Shown piece after piece: positions 21,901 to 35,076 of a stretch of 64,000 nucleotides of DNA (positions are counted from its first letter, which is position 1; every line of letters begins with the position of its first letter). The stretch spans positions 35,620,170-35,684,169 of the forward strand of contig JAIOJX010000001.1 in assembly GCA_022376925.1 (NCBI GenBank). The letters are read 5' to 3'. The position numbers and the translations under genes are program-made. The notes beneath the pieces were generated by a model, which had not been told where the DNA came from, did not search any database, and saw nothing but the letters and a program-made list of their open reading frames with translations. The stretch comes from Tragulus kanchil (lineage: Eukaryota; Chordata; Mammalia; Artiodactyla; Tragulidae).

Positions 21901-24900
21901 CAGATGAGCCCTGCACGTAATTTTCTAGGTATTTTAGGTTTTGTTTGTTGCTTTTTTGGGTACCTCTTGTGAATGGTGTGTTTTTCTCTGAATAGGTGAT
22001 TACTGATATCTAAAGATTCTGCTGATTATGTTAACTTTATAGTTATCCTTTACTGTCCTCTTAGTTCTAATAGCCTTTTCAGTTTCATGTATTACTAATT
22101 CCTCTTTTAATTGTCTGGGGTTCTTAGGGTAGAAGGGGAAGGAGTGAAAAGAAAAAGGACTAGTGCATTTTACATTCATTGGTTGTGATCACCACCACAT
22201 TATCACTGGGTTGAAAAATAAATTGTAAAACCCCAAGATGCCTAACTAATAGGAGCACCCAAGCATTTGTTCAATGGATTGTAATGATTCTTGAAATTTG
22301 TCTTTCAGTGAGAAGCTCTTCTTGCAAATAGCTGAGATCATGGCCTCAGATGGCTGGAAGGATGTAGGTTATGAGTACATTTGCATCGATGACTGTTGGA
22401 TGGCTCGCAAAAGAGATTCAGAAGGCAGACTTCAGGCAGACCCTAAACGCTTTCCTGGTGGGATCCGCCGCCTGGCTGATTATGTGAGTGTATGGATAAT
22501 TCTCTTTTTCATTCAAGAAACTATAAGCACATCTGTACCTAAGCTTGCTCAAAACATTTGGAACATAAACTAGCTGCTTTTATCCAAACAATGAATTGTA
22601 AGGCTTATTGGGTGAAATTTTCATTGCATCTGCAGATCTGTGTTTTGCAATAGTTCTCAAGGCCTATCTTGGAGAAGTTCTCCTTTTTGCTGAAACCTCT
22701 AAATTCTCTAGGAGGAAAAAGGAACTTGGTTCTTGCATATATTTGCATACATTGCATGTGTGCATATATTTCCTTACAAATTTTGAGCAGCTATCACAAA
22801 CTAAATACTAGAATTTACTAAAACTAGATACTGTACTAGTATACTAGAACTAGTATTAGTATACTAGATACTAGCTATCACAAACTATAAACTAGAATTT
22901 TAGAAGATAGAAGGAATGTATTCTGGAGATTGTTAAAGAGTAACAGAGCCTGATACTAGCTAAAGGCAGTAAAGACAGATACTGAGTACAATTCAGTATG
23001 ATTGCAGTAGGGGAAAGAGCTAAATTCAATCCCAAATACATGAAAGACGAGTGGGGTTTTATCGCCAAGAACAGATTGTGGGGGTTAGTGGATGGACAGT
23101 TACTAAGAGAAGATAACAGTAGGAGAGGAATCTTGCTAAAGGCAGACCAAGGACTTAGACATCAAGGGTGGGACATAAGGAATTTGATCAGATGTCAAAA
23201 GGTAAGGCCAGGGGAAGATGATTTTGCAATATTCTTGCTAAAACTAGGCACCAAGGTAGAGGCCTACTTGAGAAGGAAGTTCAGAGGGGCCAAAGGTTCA
23301 GTCAAGGAGAGAGTCTTTGTCCAGATAAATCTACCATTGTCCTGAAAATATAACTTAAGATCCTGTCAAATGAAGATCAGAGCGACGGACAGCTTTCCCT
23401 TCAGTTCTATGCTATTTTTACATGTAGAGTTTGAACTCAGAATCGGAGACTTTGCTCTTTATCTCTCAACAAACTTATCTGAATAATTTTGGGGGTTGGG
23501 GAGCAGGGGGAAGACACCCCAGTACCTGCCTGGTAAAGTGTACTGGCCTCAGCCTCCCAGCCTGGAGTGGTTCTCTCTATTTCATGATTGCCTTTCTAGC
23601 GAGGTGACGCTTTTCCCTCATTTCAGGTCCATAGCAAAGGATTGAAGCTAGGCATTTATGCAGACGCCGGAAATAAAACCTGCGCCGGCTTCCCTGGGAG
23701 TTTTGGATACTACGACATTGATGCCCAGACTTTCGCTGACTGGGGAGTAGATCTGCTAAAATTTGACGGTTGTCACTGTGACAGTATACAACATTTGGCA
23801 GATGGTATGTTTCATCCAAAAGATTTAGCCATGAGTAAAGTACAGAACTTTGAAGCTATGGTAGCTAAGCATCCAAAGAACTAATCCTCACCTTGGAAAT
23901 ATCCGGTCATAATACTGGAAATAATAATTCTTCATGTGCCAGAGCTCCTGGCTCTTCTTTCAGTTTGTGCATGCATTTATTCATTCATGCATGTAAAATC
24001 CACGTGTGCCTGAAAGTGAGGTGAAAGTTACTCAGTCATGTCCTGTAGCACCCCAGGCTCCTCTGCCCATGAGATTCTCCTGGCATGAATACGGGAGTGG
24101 GTTGCCATGCCCTCCAGGGGATCTTCCCAACTCAGAAATTGAGCTGGGTCTCCTGCATTGCAGGTGGATTCTTTTAACAGTTGAGCCATTGGGGAAGCCC
24201 TTCCCTGGTAGCTCAGATGTGTGCCTAACCACAACAAATGCCATGCACTTTTCATTTAAGAGAGCTCTGAGTTGTTTACAGGTCATTGTAACTCTCTGGC
24301 CATCACTGGAAAAAGCACCCTGAATGTCAGTCACAGGGAGAAGAGCATCTTCAGTGCTGCCTCTCCTCAATATATGCACCATCCCGCCCTCTCTCCTTGG
24401 AACCATTCCAGCAGTCTGGGCTGTACTACACCCAGTATAAAGCACAGAACAGTCACCTGTCTGTGCTCTGGTTTAAAATACAAACATGGCCCTTCCAGGC
24501 AGCTTCTTTTAAAAAATACACAGCCCCAGCTGGAAATTCCCTTCTTTCCTTTCTTTTACACGTTGTTCTCTCACACAGGTTATAAGCAAATGTCCTTGGC
24601 CCTGAACAGGACTGGCAGAAGCATTGTGTACTCCTGTGAGTGGCCCTTTTATATGCGGCCCTTTGCTAAGGTGAGCTAGTGAGCCCAGGATCCAAAAGAG
24701 CCTTGCTTATAGATTCTTCAGATCTCAAGAACAAAGGAGATGAAGGTCCCTGTCAAAGTCAAACCTTTCTTAAGTCTCATCCAACCATCTATCCCAGGAT
24801 CCACCCACTTCTCACCATCCCCACTGCAGTGACTGGAGACCATCTGCTGGGAAGCCAGTCATCTTTGATTCTTCCTTTTTGTCTCATAGTTCACAACCCA

Positions 24901-27900
24901 TCCACCAGCAATCGTAGTACTGTTTACAAAATATATCCTCAGTCAGCCCACTTCATTCTTTATCATGTCAATCTATTCAATTTCCTTCTAAGAGCTTAAT
25001 GGATTACTTGTTGACTTTCCTATTGTCTGTCTCCTCCATTAGAATGTAAGCTCCATGAGGGCAGAGACCTTGTCTATCACTGTATCCCTTCCATATCTTA
25101 AGTGTTGAATAATTACTTATAGAATGTATGTTACCTCCTTCTAGTTTCTGCAAAATTCTCTCATCTCTTTCTCAACATCTTAAACCTCAGATATCCCACC
25201 TGCCTATCTGCAAACTTTTAGTCCTAATTACACATAACAAACTATATGCCTGGGATTCAAGTTACCTTATCATATCCTGACTGAGTCCTGCGTACTTTGG
25301 AGCTTTTACTTATTAAGATCATTTTAGTTATTTTTTAATTGATGCATAGTTGATCTATAATGTTATATTATGAGATCACCGTATTTACTTCTGATTATAA
25401 AAGTAATATATGTGTATTTTGGAAAAGTTTGACAGTGAAGTATAAAAAAAAAATGAAAATCTTCCATAATCCCAATACAGTAGTCCCCCCCCATCCCACA
25501 GTTTTGTTTTCCATGGTTTCACTTACCCACAGTCACCTGCAGTCCAAAAATATTAAATGGAAAATTTCAGAAATAAACAATTCATAAGTTTTAAATTGCC
25601 AACCTTTCTGAGTATTGTGGTAAAATCTTACGACATCTCTCTCCATCCCTCTTTGGACATGAATCATCCCTTTTTGTCCAGTGTATGTTGTAGACACTAC
25701 CCACCCTTTGGTACCGGTATAGGAATAAACATAGTATCTATGGACTTTGGTACTATCTGTGGTTTCAGGCATCCACTGGGAGTCTTAGAATGTATCCCTT
25801 GCACATAAGGAGGGACTGCTGTATCTAGTTGTCATTTACTGAGTTTCCAGCCAAAACAGTGTTAGGTACATTTTAAGTGAAAGTTTAAGTTATATAACCT
25901 ACTTCTGAAGCAAATGTCTTACAATGAAATTCCATTATATTAATAATAAGGATTTAGTTCTCCTCATAGAGACCTTTAATCTGTAAACTATGGAGGCTGT
26001 AAGTGCCTTTCTTAAATTTTCATATTACAAGAATGTGAGTAGAAAGTAAACAGAAAAGTTCTGTTTTCACAGCCCAATTACACAGAAATCCGAAACTACT
26101 GCAACCACTGGAGAAATTTTGCTGATATTAATGATTCTTGGCAAAGTATAAGGAAAACTTTGGACTGGATATCTTCTAATCAGAAGATAATTGTTCCTGT
26201 TGCAGGACCAGGAGGTTGGAATGATCCAGATATGGTAAGAACCCGAGTCCTCCAGCTCAAGCCCCTGCACTGGACCTGTTTTGTACTTGACCCTTAGGAT
26301 AGACCCGAAGGGAGAAGTTCTTGGGAGCAGGCTCTATGTGAGAGTAACCAGAGCAGGATGCCCTGGAAGGTGACTTGCCTCTGTGTTTAGGTAACTTTAA
26401 GGATCTTTTGTTTTATCTCCCTAAATTCTTATTTCATTCTTTGTACCAGTTGGTGATTGGCAACTTTGGCCTCAGCCGGGATCAGCAAATAACTCAGATG
26501 GCCCTCTGGGCTATCATGGCGGCTCCGTTACTCATGTCCAATGACCTCCGACACATCAGCCCTGAAGCCAGAGCCCTTCTTCAGGATAAGGATGTAATTG
26601 CCATCAATCAGGACTACTTGGGGAAGCAGGGATACCAGCTTAGAAAGGTATAGTAAATACTGTTCTGTGGTAGAAAATAGGAATTGGCCAGGAACATCTC
26701 CTGCCTTCTAGTTTGTAATTCATCCAAATGTTTATTTGGGATGTGTATTTTAAGATGGCTTAATACTCGAAGTAACAAGTGTGTCTTGGGCCGGCATCTT
26801 TGGAGGATATGCTGGTTACTTTGGAGGATGTGCACTGATCTTTTAAGAATGTATTTTTAACCATGATATCATAATCAGTAATGAGTCTCCTTTGAGCTTT
26901 TTCCTTGAAGTATTCAATAATTCTGATTATAAGATTTAATGCCACAACAAACAAGGCGGCTTATTACTAGTTACCAAGCTATCACACCTATTTTCTTGGC
27001 TTGCTTTTCAGGAGGACAGCTTCGAGGTGTGGGAACGACCTCTCTCGAACTTAGCCTGGGCTGTGGCTATAGTAAACATGCAGGAGATCGGTGGACCTTG
27101 TACTTACACCATTTCTGTTACTTCTCTGGGTCAAGGACTGGCCTGTAATCCTGATTGCCTGATCACAGCCCAATTACACAGACCAAACTACTGCAACCAC
27201 TGGAGAAATTTTGCTGATATTAATGATTCTTGGCAAAGTATAAGGAAAACTTTGGACTGGATATCTTCTAATCAGAAGATAATTGTTCCTGTTGCAGGAC
27301 CAGGAGGTTGGAATGATCCAGATATGGTAAGAACCCGAGTCCTCCAGCTCAAGCCCCTGCACTGGACCTGTTTTGTACTTGACCCTTAGGATAGACCCGA
27401 AGGGAGAAGTTCTTGGGAGCAGGCTCTATGTGAGAGTAACCAGAGCAGGATGCCCTGGAAGGTGACTTGCCTCTGTGTTTAGGTAACTTTAAGGATCTTT
27501 TGTTTTATCTCCCTAAATTCTTATTTCATTCTTTGTACCAGTTGGTGATTGGCAACTTTGGCCTCAGCCGGGATCAGCAAATAACTCAGATGGCCCTCTG
27601 GGCTATCATGGCGGCTCCGTTACTCATGTCCAATGACCTCCGACACATCAGCCCTGAAGCCAGAGCCCTTCTTCAGGATAAGGATGTAATTGCCATCAAT
27701 CAGGACTACTTGGGGAAGCAGGGATACCAGCTTAGAAAGGTATAGTAAATACTGTTCTGTGGTAGAAAATAGGAATTGGCCAGGAACATCTCCTGCCTTC
27801 TAGTTTGTAATTCATCCAAATGTTTATTTGGGATGTGTATTTTAAGATGGCTTAATACTCGAAGTAACAAGTGTGTCTTGGGCCGGCATCTTTGGAGGAT

Positions 27901-28372
27901 ATGCTGGTTACTTTGGAGGATGTGCACTGATCTTTTAAGAATGTATTTTTTTAACCTTGATATCATAATCAGTAATGAGTCTCCTTTGAGCTTTTTCCTT
28001 GAAGTATTCAATAATTCTGATTATAAGATTTAATGCCACAACAAACAAGGCGGCTTATTACTAGTTACCAAGCTATCACACCTATTTTCTTGGCTTGCTT
28101 TTCAGGAGGACAGCTTCGAGGTGTGGGAACGACCTCTCTCGAACTTAGCCTGGGCTGTGGCTATAGTAAACATGCAGGAGATCGGTGGACCTTGTACTTA
28201 CACCATTTCTGTTACTTCTCTGGGTCAAGGACTGGCCTGTAATCCTGATTGCCTGATCACAGAGCTCCTCCCTGAGAAGAGGAAGCTTGGATTGTATGAA
28301 TGGACTTCAAGTTTAAAAACTCAAGTAAATCCCACAGGCACTGTTTTGCTTAGGCTAGAAAGAGCAAGTTAG
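15763..28372 (+). CDS. GLA: GLA gene, alpha-galactosidase A (spliced, seven coding exons)
   Basis: Lysosomal exo-glycosidase (GH27) removing terminal alpha-galactose from globotriaosylceramide. The join 15763-15956, 22309-22483, 23627-23804, 24579-24670, 26073-26234, 26450-26647, 28106-28372 gives 421 residues; all exon lengths but the last equal those of human GLA. The ATG at 15763 is chosen because it gives the same 31-residue signal peptide and has A at -3; an in-frame ATG at 15748 has a poor context. Seen: W47 region (MGWLHWERF), D92-D93 (CIDDCW), nucleophile D170 (KFDGC), E203, acid/base D231 (NFADI), NDPDM, and N-glycosylation sites NKT, NRT and NYT. Odd: L206 is Phe and W209 is Arg; the C terminus ends eight residues early; exons 5-7 are partly duplicated in this sequence, probably an assembly error. 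Intron phases match the human gene. Confidence 0.95.
16606..16746 (-). mobile_element. Bov-A SINE fragment
   Basis: Starts in a (CTG)5-like run and continues with GACCCCATGGACTGCAGCCC. Confidence 0.8.
16838..17031 (-). mobile_element. Bov-tA/Bov-A2 SINE
   Basis: Antisense full-length type: TTGTGTCCAACTCTTTGTGG to GGTGGATTCTTTATCAC. Confidence 0.85.
17035..17245 (+). mobile_element. Bov-tA SINE
   Basis: Sense copy directly abutting the antisense one at 16838-17031, forming a large inverted pair. Confidence 0.85.
18116..18375 (-). repeat. Interspersed repeat family R, copy 1
   Basis: TTTACAGAGTTTTGTTGTTC ... CCCAGATCATTCATATGCAT ... GACAATAGCTATCTTTTCCA. Related copies at 54782-55036 and 63829-63974; probably an L1 3'-end relative. 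Duplicated at 19220-19479 by D3. Confidence 0.6.
18388..18677 (-). mobile_element. Short-tail tRNA SINE with TSD
   Basis: Antisense SINE inside the family R repeat; CCCATATTTCTT flanks it at 18376-18387 and 18678-18689. Confidence 0.85.
19492..19777 (-). mobile_element. Short-tail tRNA SINE, D3 copy
   Basis: Same element as 18388-18677, copied by duplication D3. Confidence 0.85.
19962..20215 (+). mobile_element. Short-tail tRNA SINE with TSD
   Basis: Flanked by 17-nt repeats AAAAATGTTAATATATG at 19945-19961 and 20216-20232. Confidence 0.9.
20665..20877 (+). mobile_element. Bov-tA SINE
   Basis: GGCTTCCTTGGTGGCTCAG head to GTAACTGAGCGACTC end. Confidence 0.85.
21149..21174. repeat. (GT)n microsatellite
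   Basis: Thirteen GT units, adjoining the next SINE. Confidence 0.9.
21178..21291 (-). mobile_element. CHR-type tRNA SINE
   Basis: Antisense; ends CAACTGGACCACCAAGGAAT. Confidence 0.7.
22309..22483 (+). CDS. GLA: GLA exon 2
   Basis: 175 nt between acceptor TCTTTCAG and donor GTGAGT. Encodes [11 protein letters not shown] through RRLADY, including CIDDCW whose two Asp contact galactose. Confidence 0.93.
22484..23626 (+). other. GLA: GLA intron 2
   Basis: Unique sequence with an ACTAG-rich micro-repeat at 22790-22900. No repeat element or coding exon recognised. Confidence 0.7.
23627..23804 (+). CDS. GLA: GLA exon 3
   Basis: 178 nt after acceptor TTTCAG, ending in donor GTATGT. Encodes [13 protein letters not shown], the N-glycosylation site NKT and the nucleophile motif LLKFDGC. 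Reading runs to LADG with the Gly codon split across the intron, as in human. Confidence 0.94.
24018..24201 (-). mobile_element. Bov-tA/Bov-A2 SINE in GLA intron 3
   Basis: Antisense; GAGATTCTCCTGGCATGAAT ... CCATTGGGGAAGCCC. Confidence 0.8.
24579..24670 (+). CDS. GLA: GLA exon 4
   Basis: 92 nt between CACACAG and GTGAGC. Encodes [14 protein letters not shown] and [16 protein letters not shown] is the second glycosylation site; CEW holds E203, which recognises the galactose 2-OH. Leu206 is replaced by Phe and Trp209 by Arg relative to human. Confidence 0.93.
25477..25821. mobile_element. MER2-type Tigger DNA transposon, full length
   Basis: 345 nt bounded by TA dinucleotides (25475-25476, 25822-25823), with inverted ends CAGTAGTCC and GGACTGCTG and the core AAATATTAAATGGAAAATTT. 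Nonautonomous, no transposase frame. It lies in GLA intron 4. Confidence 0.85.
26073..26234 (+). CDS. GLA: GLA exon 5 (intact copy)
   Basis: 162 nt after acceptor TTTTCACAG, donor GTAAGA. Encodes [19 protein letters not shown] with acid/base Asp231, ending GGWNDPDM. This left copy has the correct upstream intron and the right length. Confidence 0.93.
26450..26647 (+). CDS. GLA: GLA exon 6 (left copy)
   Basis: 198 nt after acceptor TTGTACCAG, donor GTATAG. Encodes [20 protein letters not shown] through QGYQLRK, the end of the (beta/alpha)8 barrel. An identical-length copy lies at 27542-27739. Confidence 0.9.
27012..27168 (+). other. GLA: GLA exon 7, truncated left copy
   Basis: Normal acceptor and the first ~157 nt of exon 7 ([11 protein letters not shown] onward), then the sequence switches inside the codons of CLIT directly into exon 5 sequence at 27169, with four shared bases (ACAG) at the join. 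No stop or 3' end belongs to this copy. It marks the junction of the GLA tandem duplication. Confidence 0.88.
27169..27326 (+). other. GLA: GLA exon 5, second copy (4-nt deletion)
   Basis: 158 nt rather than 162: four bases are missing near its 5' end, replacing the codons for EIRN and shifting the frame. The proper acceptor is absent because exon 7 sequence precedes it. Otherwise identical to 26073-26234. Most likely an artefact at a contig end. Confidence 0.88.
27542..27739 (+). other. GLA: GLA exon 6, second copy
   Basis: 198 nt with intact acceptor and donor, equal in translation to 26450-26647. Either copy could stand for the single real exon 6. Confidence 0.88.
28106..28372 (+). CDS. 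GLA: GLA exon 7 (intact copy, stop codon)
   Basis: 267 nt after acceptor TTTTCAG, ending in a TAG. Encodes the C-terminal antiparallel beta domain, from [10 protein letters not shown] to VLLRLERAS. Human exon 7 has 291 coding nt, so the protein ends eight residues earlier here. The frame up to that point is collinear with human. Confidence 0.92.
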   Translation, partial: EDSFEVWERPLSNLAWAVAIVNMQEIGGPCTYTISVTSLGQGLACNPDCLITELLPEKRKLGLYEWTSSLKTQVNPTGTVLLRLERAS

Positions 28373-28817
28373 ACTGCACTCAAGAACTTCCTTTTACAAG
28401 TGACAACCCCACTTTTGTCCACCTTCAGCTGTTCTTATTTCCTTGAGTAAGATTCTCTACCCTTGATTGACCTTTTTGATTATAACTTCTAAAGCTATCT
28501 GAAAACATCTTGAGGATTTAGAACAGCTGAGAAACAGTAGCTTAATAAGTATATAGACATACCTCATTTCATTGCATTTCAGAAGTACTGTAGGGTTTGG
28601 GTTTTTTTTTTCTTCACAAAATGGTTTGTGGAAATCCTGCCTCTATCACAAGTCTATCGGCGCTATTTTTCTAACAGCATTTGCTCACTTATCTGTGTCA
28701 TTTTAGTAATTCCTGCAATATTCCAAGTTTTATTATTATATTTATCATGGTGATTGTGATTTACTACTGCTACAGAAGAAATTGACTCACTGGAGACAGA
28801 TGATGGTTGGCAATAAA
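28373..28817 (+). other. Sequence after GLA stop with candidate poly(A) signal
   Basis: Unique AT-rich sequence. AATAAA occurs at 28812-28817. Human GLA is unusual in having almost no 3'UTR, so the true end may be much nearer the stop; I see no AATAAA there. Placement is uncertain. Confidence 0.35.
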
Positions 28818-28919
28818 ATATTTTTATATTAAGGTGTCCATTATTTTAGACATGCTATTGCTAATTTTAGCAGATTACAATGTAAACACAAGGTTTTGCG
28901 GGGGGGGGGTTGGCCTCTT

Positions 28920-29118
28920 ACTGTTTATTTTCATTCATCTTTATTCTTTGGCCTGTGTGCGCCTCCCCTTGCAGTGGCCTCTTGTTGCAAAGTGCCACCT
29001 CTGGGCACATGTGCTTCATGGCACATGGGATCTTCCTGGGCCAGGGATCGAACCGGTGCCCCTTGCACTGTAAGGTGAACTCTACCCACTGGACCACCTG
29101 GACCACCAGGGAAGCCCC
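28920..29118 (-). mobile_element. Short-tail tRNA SINE, internally deleted
   Basis: Antisense; has a tandem GGACCACCT/GGACCACCA at its 5' end. Confidence 0.8.
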
Positions 29119-29387
29119 TAAACACATTTTATACACACTGGAAAACCAAAACCTTAGTGAGTACTTTTATTGCAGTGAGAGGAAGTAAACCTACAGTTAC
29201 CTGTTGCCTGTATTTGAACTAAGGTGATAAGGTATAGTGACTCATTTTTATCCTAAAAACCCAGATGCAGGCACTGTAAATTACAGCCAGAATTTAAACC
29301 CAGGCTTTTAACCCTTACTCTGTCACTTACTGAGGTGTACTTGGATGGCACCAATTACAACCTCAGTCTAAAGGCAAATACTTTAGC

Positions 29388-29585
29388 TACCTGATGTGAA
29401 GCACCAACTCACTGGAAAAGACCCTGATGCTGAGAAAAGATTGAAGGGAGAAGGCGGCAAGAATGAGATGGTTGGATGGCATCACTGACTCAATAGTATT
29501 GAGTTTCAACAAACTCCAGGAGACAGTGAACAGGGAAGCTTGGCGTGCGGCAGTCCATGGGGACATGACTGAGCAACTTAACTGA
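29388..29585 (+). mobile_element. BovB 3' fragment (ART2A-like)
   Basis: GAAGCACCAACTCACTGGAA ... GGTTGGATGGCATCACTGAC ... GACATGACTGAGCAACTT. Confidence 0.8.
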
Positions 29586-29916
29586 AAAGGAAGATTAAAA
29601 TACCCCATCTCCCCTTTTACTATCATCTTTCTCCCACAAAAACAAAAAAGGATATTCATCTAACCCATCCCAAGCACAGGACAGTAGAATAGCTAACAGG
29701 GCACAAAATACAATGTGTAGTTGTAACAATTTCTTTGCCTGTCAGGTGATCACCAACTTTTTTTCAATTAAAACTGGAGGACTATATCACTGTCAGTTAA
29801 TAAGACTGGGATAGAATTGGTAAATCCAGACTTCATATTTCAACATGAAAACTTCTATCCACTTTAAAATTTGAGCAGGTTTAGGGGGCATTAGAGTAAG
29901 TCTAGTGACACATATA

Positions 29917-30078
29917 AGGGCTTCCCAGGAGACTCAGGTTCAATCCTTAGGTTGGGAAGATCCCCTAGAGAAGGAAAGGGTAACCCACTCCAGCACTCTT
30001 GCCTGATAAATCCCGTAGACAGAGGAGCCTGATGGGCGACACTCGGGTTACAAAGAGTTGGATGTGACTGAACAACAC
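29917..30078 (+). mobile_element. Bov-tA SINE, internally deleted
   Basis: GGGCTTCCCAGG head and GATGTGACTGAACAAC end, most of the tRNA part missing. Confidence 0.8.
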
Positions 30079-30454
30079 TTTGCCTAGAGCACTCTGGGTT
30101 GAAATTCCTCAACTTGACTTCCTAAAGTTGACTTTAGCAGTAAATATGTGAGAAATTATTTCACTCCTGGTGAACCTCAAATTCATTATGGAAATTATCA
30201 TTACTAATCTCGTTCTATTAGCCCTGAGTTTCAGGGCTCTGCTTAGGTCCTGCGGTAACCATCAACAGCCAAGGTTTTTAACAAGTCCCAAGTGATGAAA
30301 GTACCCAACCCATCACAGTATACCTGATGTGAGTCAGATTCGACTCCTAGTAAGTATCCAGAACCATCAAGCATAGATTTCCCAAGAATTTTACTGATGG
30401 CACTCTTATTCCCCACCACCACCACCACAAAAACCCCAACTGAAATTAAATGAA

Positions 30455-30506
30455 GTAAATCATCTCAAATTTTTATTGTCTTCATAACAAATCAAAAATA
30501 TGGAGC

Positions 30507-30527
<21 letters not shown>
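30455..30527 (-). CDS. RPL36A: RPL36A exon 5 (GQVIQF, stop, 3'UTR)
   Basis: After acceptor TTACAG come six codons GQVIQF and a TGA at 30509-30507. A short 3'UTR follows with AATAAA on the minus strand at 30477-30472, so the mRNA end is near 30455. The short 3'UTR is typical of ribosomal protein genes. Confidence 0.9.
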
Positions 30528-34104
<3,577 letters not shown>

Positions 34105-34107
<3 letters not shown>

Positions 34108-34143
34108 GCTTGCAAGAGCGCTACCGGCACGGAAAGAAAGAGG
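34105..34143 (-). CDS. RPL36A: RPL36A exon 1 (5'UTR plus ATG)
   Basis: Minus-strand exon starting with a pyrimidine run (CTCTTTCTTTCC, a 5' TOP motif typical of ribosomal protein mRNAs) and ending with the ATG at 34107-34105, followed by donor GTAGGA. Start near 34143 is inferred from the TOP motif. Confidence 0.85.
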
Positions 34144-34320
34144 GCTGGCCAGAAACGGAAGTATATAGGAGGTTTCTGGTCGCGCATCCTCATGGGAGTC
34201 GGTGAGAACAACCATAGAATCTAAGGCAGCGCCCTCTGGCAGCTGGGAGGACTTCGACTCAGAGCCGCGGCGCAAGTTGGTTTTTTTTTTTTTTTTTTCG
34301 GCCACTTCTATTGGTCTTTC
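34144..34320 (-). promoter_or_regulatory. RPL36A: RPL36A promoter
   Basis: Upstream of the TOP start on the minus strand: a TATA-like TATATAC near 34162-34168 (about 20-25 nt upstream) and CpG-containing sequence. A CCAAT box at 34314-34310 is supplied by a truncated SINE tail at about -170. Confidence 0.6.
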
Positions 34321-34351
34321 AATTATTTATTTTCATCCATCTTAGGGCTTT
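34279..34351 (-). mobile_element. 5'-truncated long-tail SINE near RPL36A
   Basis: Only the 3' ~50 nt of the long-tail SINE (CGGCCACTTCTATTGGTCTT, CATCCATCTTAGGG) plus an 18-20 nt T-run. Sits ~140-210 nt upstream of the RPL36A start. Confidence 0.75.
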
Positions 34352-34668
34352 GGCTGAGACTAATCCACTCTCTTCGACTTCCTCCCTCCCCTCCTCCAGC
34401 TTTGCAACTTTTCCTCACTTCATCACTTTTGACCGATACGGCTGCGTAGCAGCTTTAAGCGAAGGAAGCAGTGCTTCCTGACTGTCCCGAGGGAAGCCAG
34501 GACTAGAGTCAAATGGAGGAGCCCTTCCGCTCCATGTCCTATTCCTATTCCACTTCAAGGTCACTGGGAACGTCTTTCACAGTGAACTGCGGGTTTACTG
34601 AAGACTTAGAGAGTCACTGCTCAGTTCATCTAGAGCATCGCTAGTTGCTGCATACAACAAATACTTTT

Positions 34669-34988
34669 TTTTTTTTTAAGTCTTATTTATTTATTTGGGG
34701 GCGGGGGTTGGGAAGGGAGGAGGGAGGGCGGGCCACTTCTATTGGTCTTTCATTTCTCTATTTTCATCCATCTTTGTTCTTTGGCCCGTGTGGGCCTCCC
34801 ATCGCAGAGGCCTCTGTTGTCGCAGAGCACCGGCTCTGGGCACATGCACTCCAGAGCTCCGGCTCAGTAATTGGACACATGGGTCCAGCCGCTCCGCGGC
34901 ATGTGGGATCTTCCCAGGCCAGGGATCGAACTGGCGCCCCTTGCACTGCAAGGCGGTGTCCTTACCCACTGGACCACCAGGGAAGCCC
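34669..34988 (-). mobile_element. Long-tail tRNA SINE (copy 2), with TSD
   Basis: Antisense full copy. ACAACAAATACTTTT flanks it at 34654-34668 and 34989-35003. Confidence 0.92.
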
Positions 34989-35076
34989 ACAACAAATACT
35001 TTTGGAATGCTTATTCTGTGCCAGGCACTGTTCTAGGGAAGGGACACAGGAATCAAGTAATCAATTTCATAAAAGT

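Larger units (their letters stand above)
20485..22070 (-). mobile_element. Old L1 fragment(s), antisense
   Basis: Motifs such as TTAATCCATCTGGACTTTG and GGTGATTACTG... in antisense, no open frame; interrupted by SINEs. Confidence 0.55.
15957..22308 (+). other. GLA: GLA intron 1
   Basis: 6.35 kb as given, about 5.25 kb after removing duplication D3. Filled mainly by SINEs and antisense old L1 (20485-22070); nothing coding. Confidence 0.85.
26073..28262. repeat. GLA: Tandem duplication D4 (GLA exons 5-7)
   Basis: 26073-27168 and 27169-28262 match (offset 1096, then 1092 after a 4-nt deletion). Breakpoints lie at the exon 5 start and inside exon 7. Confidence 0.93.

Noticed and set aside
26073..28262. 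Real GLA exon duplication or alternative exon use
   Set aside because: The second exon 5 is out of frame and lacks an acceptor, and the same unit size recurs at a dozen unrelated sites.
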